Source of the DNA: an uncultured Methanobrevibacter sp.
Lineage (GTDB): Archaea; Methanobacteriota; Methanobacteria; Methanobacteriales; Methanobacteriaceae
Direction: 5' to 3'
Assembly: GCF_937906425.1 (NCBI RefSeq)
Contig: NZ_CALCYR010000257.1
Coordinates: 1 to 9,885, forward strand
DNA: 9,885 bases
Shown: piece by piece, positions 8,101 to 9,885 of the stretch
Layout of the letters: the number at the start of each line of letters is the position of its first letter
Position numbering within the stretch: position 1 is the stretch's first letter
Notes under the pieces: generated by a model
Seen by the model: the letters and a program-made list of their open reading frames with translations, nothing else
What the model was told of the DNA's origin: nothing
Databases searched by the model: none
Program-made: the position numbers and the translations under genes

Positions 8101-9885
8101 ATAGTATGCAGCGATTGCTCCGCCTGTATAAGCTGTGTTTTCAATGAATTCACAGTTCTTGATTTGGGTGTATTCGACAGAGGAATACATTTGCGCATTC
8201 TCTATTTCAATTGCTCCACCCTGTTCTGTTGCCTCATTCATTAAAAAACTGCAGTTTTGAATAAGGTTGCCGTTGGAGATGCTGTATTCCATATTTTGCA
8301 TGAATACAGCTCCGCCAACACCTGCAGTGTTGTTTATGAATTGGGAATTGATTAAAACAGCATTTGCACCAATCCAACCGATTGCACCACCGTTGCTTGC
8401 ATCATTCATTATGAAGCTGCAGTTGTCAATATAGGAATTGTCTGATTCGATGTCCACTGCACCTCCAAAGACTCCTGCAACGTTTTCAATGAATAAGGAA
8501 TTGGTGATTACTGCCTGTGCATCTCCCTCAACATTTATTGCACCTCCAAACTCATCTGCAGAGTTGTTATAAAAGACCATATTGTCCATTTCAACGATTG
8601 CATCCTCAATGAATATTGCGCCCCCTGCAGAATAGACTGAAATCTCACCGTGGGTAGCATCTTCAGCAATGGCATCAGTAGGAGCATAACCGTTAATCAT
8701 GGTTAAGTTTGACAATTTAACTTCAATGAATCCATCAATCTTCATTACACGGTCATTTCCACCGGCATCAAAGACAACATTGCCTAATCCACTGATTGTA
8801 CATGACTCATCCACTATAATTCCATTTTCTGTATAATTGCCTTCAAGAATGATTATATTGTTAATTCCACTTGTCTTTACAAGCTCAATTGCCTTTGAGA
8901 CAGTTGCAAGCGGAGAGTCTTTAGAACCGTTGTTATTGTCGTCTCCACTTGTGGAAACGTATAATGCGATTATTTCTGTTTCATTATCAGTTTGATTTTC
9001 AGTGTCGTTTCCTGTTTGATTTTCTGTTTCATTTCCGGTATCATTTTCTGTTTCATTCCCACTTGGATTTGTTGCATTGGAAATGACAGTTACAATAATA
9101 GGAGTGAATTGACATTGATTAAATGAAAGTCCTTCCTGAGTGAATGCATTGTCATTATGACGGAAAACAATTGAAAAAGTCTTGTTTTCCTCGAAATAAT
9201 CATCCAAATCACTTAAATCTACAGTAAAACTGGTTTCATATGCATCAATGTCCAAGTCAACCCTTGTTTCATTGTCAATATATGCATAGATATAACCATA
9301 GGCTGAGAAGTAATATGAAGAGGAGTAATTGATTTCAACATCAACTGTATCACTTTCACCAAGAGTATGGCTTATTTCATTAGGTGAAGGAGTGGAATTG
9401 TATTTTATTTCCACAGGCTCATCGCTTAGAGAAAGCACATTTACAATCAATGGAAGAATTTCACAGTCATCAAAGGAAACCCCTTCCTGAGTGAATGCAT
9501 TGTCATTATGACGGAAAACAATTGAATAAGTCTTGTTTTCTGCAAAATAATCATCCAATAAACTTAAATCAATTGAAAAACTGGTCTCTTCTGCATCAAT
9601 GTCCAAGTCAACCCTGGTTTCATTGTCAATATAAACATAGATATAGCCGTATCCTGCAAAGTCATAATCATCCAAATAGGAAATTGAAACATTTATTTCA
9701 TCACTTTCCCCAATAATATGATCGATTTCTCTAGGTGAAGGGGTGGAACTGTATTTGACCTCATCAATAGGAAGTTCAGAGCCTGCACCATCAACATTAA
9801 CAATCAATGCTAGAATCTCACAGTCATCAAAGGAAACCCCTTCCTGAGTGAATGCATTGTCATTATGACGGAAAACAATTGAATA
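5113..9885 (-). CDS. Adhesin-like surface protein, beta-helix and Ig-like repeats (5' end beyond window)
   Basis: Partial gene: the reading frame is open through the last base, so 1590 residues plus the TAA stop are visible and the start and signal peptide lie outside. Residues are numbered here from the first visible codon. Residues 1-267 carry one partial and two full copies of a 117-119 residue beta repeat. Residues 270-303 are an Asn/Thr/Glu linker packed with N-X-T sequons. Residues 307-660 are a beta-helix opening with YVSTSGDD and carrying eight GGAI/GGAV rungs. Residues 667-759 are Ig-like. Residues 761-1105 are a second beta-helix with opening YVSQDGDDDN, seven GGA rungs and an NDNFWGAN end motif. 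Residues 1125-1221 look Ig-like, and 1222-1395 a further beta-helix-like segment. Residues 1414-1496 and 1498-1590 are two Ig-like domains closely matching the C-terminus of the downstream protein. No enzyme domain or membrane anchor is visible. Probable role is surface adhesion or a cell-wall-held stalk; the ligand is unknown. Confidence 0.9.
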   Translation of the reverse strand, partial: YSIVFRHNDNAFTQEGVSFDDCEILALIVNVDGAGSELPIDEVKYSSTPSPREIDHIIGESDEINVSISYLDDYDFAGYGYIYVYIDNETRVDLDIDAEETSFSIDLSLLDDYFAENKTYSIVFRHNDNAFTQEGVSFDDCEILPLIVNVLSLSDEPVEIKYNSTPSPNEISHTLGESDTVDVEINYSSSYYFSAYGYIYAYIDNETRVDLDIDAYETSFTVDLSDLDDYFEENKTFSIVFRHNDNAFTQEGLSFNQCQFTPIIVTVISNATNPSGNETENDTGNETENQTGNDTENQTDNETEIIALYVSTSGDDNNNGSKDSPLATVSKAIELVKTSGINNIIILEGNYTENGIIVDESCTISGLGNVVFDAGGNDRVMKIDGFIEVKLSNLTMINGYAPTDAIAEDATHGEISVYSAGGAIFIEDAIVEMDNMVFYNNSADEFGGAINVEGDAQAVITNSLFIENVAGVFGGAVDIESDNSYIDNCSFIMNDASNGGAIGWIGANAVLINSQFINNTAGVGGAVFMQNMEYSISNGNLIQNCSFLMNEATEQGGAIEIENAQMYSSVEYTQIKNCEFIENTAYTGGAIAAYYGDTASLENTFINNSAAYGGAIASISTSFGISSIGQLYLRENNISDCLATESGNAIYNLGYIDSKLNIIFLDGNTVNIPDGKAIVLNVSVSDDMGNPISGIGLKFTVDGKPTILPASDLIEGIGTVRFVPRENGTFTVSGIYQRESDMYSWHNVLNGTILVENAIGDYFGRIYVSQDGDDDNTGSEDSPVKTFTQAYYLACREGGSYDVCVNEGSYEVYGYKLKHSFNVTGIGNVIFDSKNQASAFALYGASNDEFNISGITFVNGVASASDSGFYEGGAIFLKGGKLYLENDTFKSNSASDGGGAIYINQGFDYNGYGAYPASAVIVNCDFENNLVDTYGGAIGLYEVEVKIIDSRFKSNQAKYGGAIAIVGFTANITLINCSFTDNSALEFGGAVDLEAIDSPYRHYYVSIENSTFIHNKAAVGGAVIASTANITGCLFENNTGNNYGGALVLTDNVSYVKYSIFANNNANNGTAYYGNSSLINDNFWGANYNSSDEMIDSNLIYVDTAYDSINGTAPEEGKTSLEGPKTWINIKIDGLDKIEEGDYEYLVQFVLNDGDLVYLMRDYQINIANNDSSNALNESSLIIRDNLAKVTYSASKSVKDTIKVFSLIRDEFLDSLDIIVETAGNSKDLQDLIDKTKAGQTLDLGDKRFKNISNVNITKDITIRGGIIEGAESSVIFVIAPKSENGPDSVNITAVEFNALNGNVIVKAIAENDTNPRMIDVASINIVNNTISCGDDVVPASITVLEVDSDRAILAPTNELNVIGNTMESGVDPFNFVVSSLINGSEVNIPSGNLMNGLASEIICANMSTNAINVNLDGRNGEYFNFKLVDSDGNALANKPIVVGFNGHVYNYTTDENGSAKTQINLGVKGGYTFAISFLGDDEYNASFAVAKITVNPEPVKLTTAKKTYKASAKTKTLTATFKTSRGTAISGKKITFTVNGKSYTASTNKKGIATVKVSLSKKGTYSFTAKFAGDERYKAVSVKSTIKIS
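9085..9885 (-). repeat. N-terminal beta-repeat array, 117-119 residues per unit (continues past window)
   Basis: Unit boundaries set at the IVNV/IVTV ends give a partial copy at 9793-9885, a 357-base copy at 9436-9792 and a 351-base copy at 9085-9435. Each protein unit has TPSP.EI.H..GESD, GYIY.YIDNETRVDLDID, FRHNDNAFTQEG and a conserved Cys near the end. The 45-base stretches at 9841-9885 and 9484-9528 are identical, and the 9133-9177 copy differs only near its end. More units probably lie beyond the edge. I do not recognise a named family; the alternating hydrophobic pattern suggests an Ig-like beta fold. Confidence 0.85.

Noticed and set aside
9805..9807. TTG as the start codon of the upstream adhesin gene
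   Set aside because: The frame continues without a stop to base 9885, and the upstream codons encode another copy of the same repeat (FRHNDNAFTQEG). The codon is an internal leucine.
5113..9885. Polysaccharide lyase or other pectin-active enzyme suggested by the beta-helix repeats
   Set aside because: The repeats are the GGAI/NCSF type of adhesin-like proteins, and I see no lyase catalytic motif. The fold alone does not support enzyme activity.

Overview
The window looks like archaeal DNA from a Methanobacteriales methanogen, most likely Methanobrevibacter or a close relative. It is strongly AT-rich and holds two very large co-oriented genes on the minus strand. Both encode adhesin-like surface proteins built from parallel beta-helix segments and Ig-like repeats, ending in the lysine-rich Ig module that I recognise from Methanobrevibacter adhesin-like proteins. 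The genus is an inference from protein style. No rRNA, tRNA or housekeeping gene is present to confirm it.

Layout. Positions 1-79 are the T-rich (minus-strand) trailer of the first gene. Positions 80-4777 hold a complete 1565-residue gene: signal peptide, Ser/Asn low-complexity segment, beta-helix, a papain-family (C1A) cysteine peptidase with all key residues present, a probable lectin-like domain, a CARDB/DUF11-like segment and five Ig-like repeats. Positions 4778-5112 are a 335-base intergenic gap. It holds a weak Shine-Dalgarno and candidate TATA box for the first gene, a 40-base tandem repeat, a 9-base tandem repeat, and a strong hairpin-plus-T-tract terminator for the second gene. Positions 5113-9885 hold the 3' part of a second giant gene whose frame stays open to the window edge, so its start lies outside. 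It encodes near-identical N-terminal beta repeats, an array of N-glycosylation sequons, two beta-helix blocks separated by Ig-like domains, and the same C-terminal Ig pair.

How they fit together. The two proteins share a C-terminal module of 174 residues that aligns without gaps (about 62% identical by hand count). In both, the last domain is strongly basic while the rest is acidic. With no sortase motif or C-terminal membrane helix in either, this shared basic tail is the best candidate for holding them at the cell wall. The 335-base gap and the terminator suggest two separate transcripts. The peptidase-bearing protein may be a surface protease-adhesin, and the neighbour a pure adhesin or stalk protein. 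Their actual binding targets and substrates cannot be read from the sequence.
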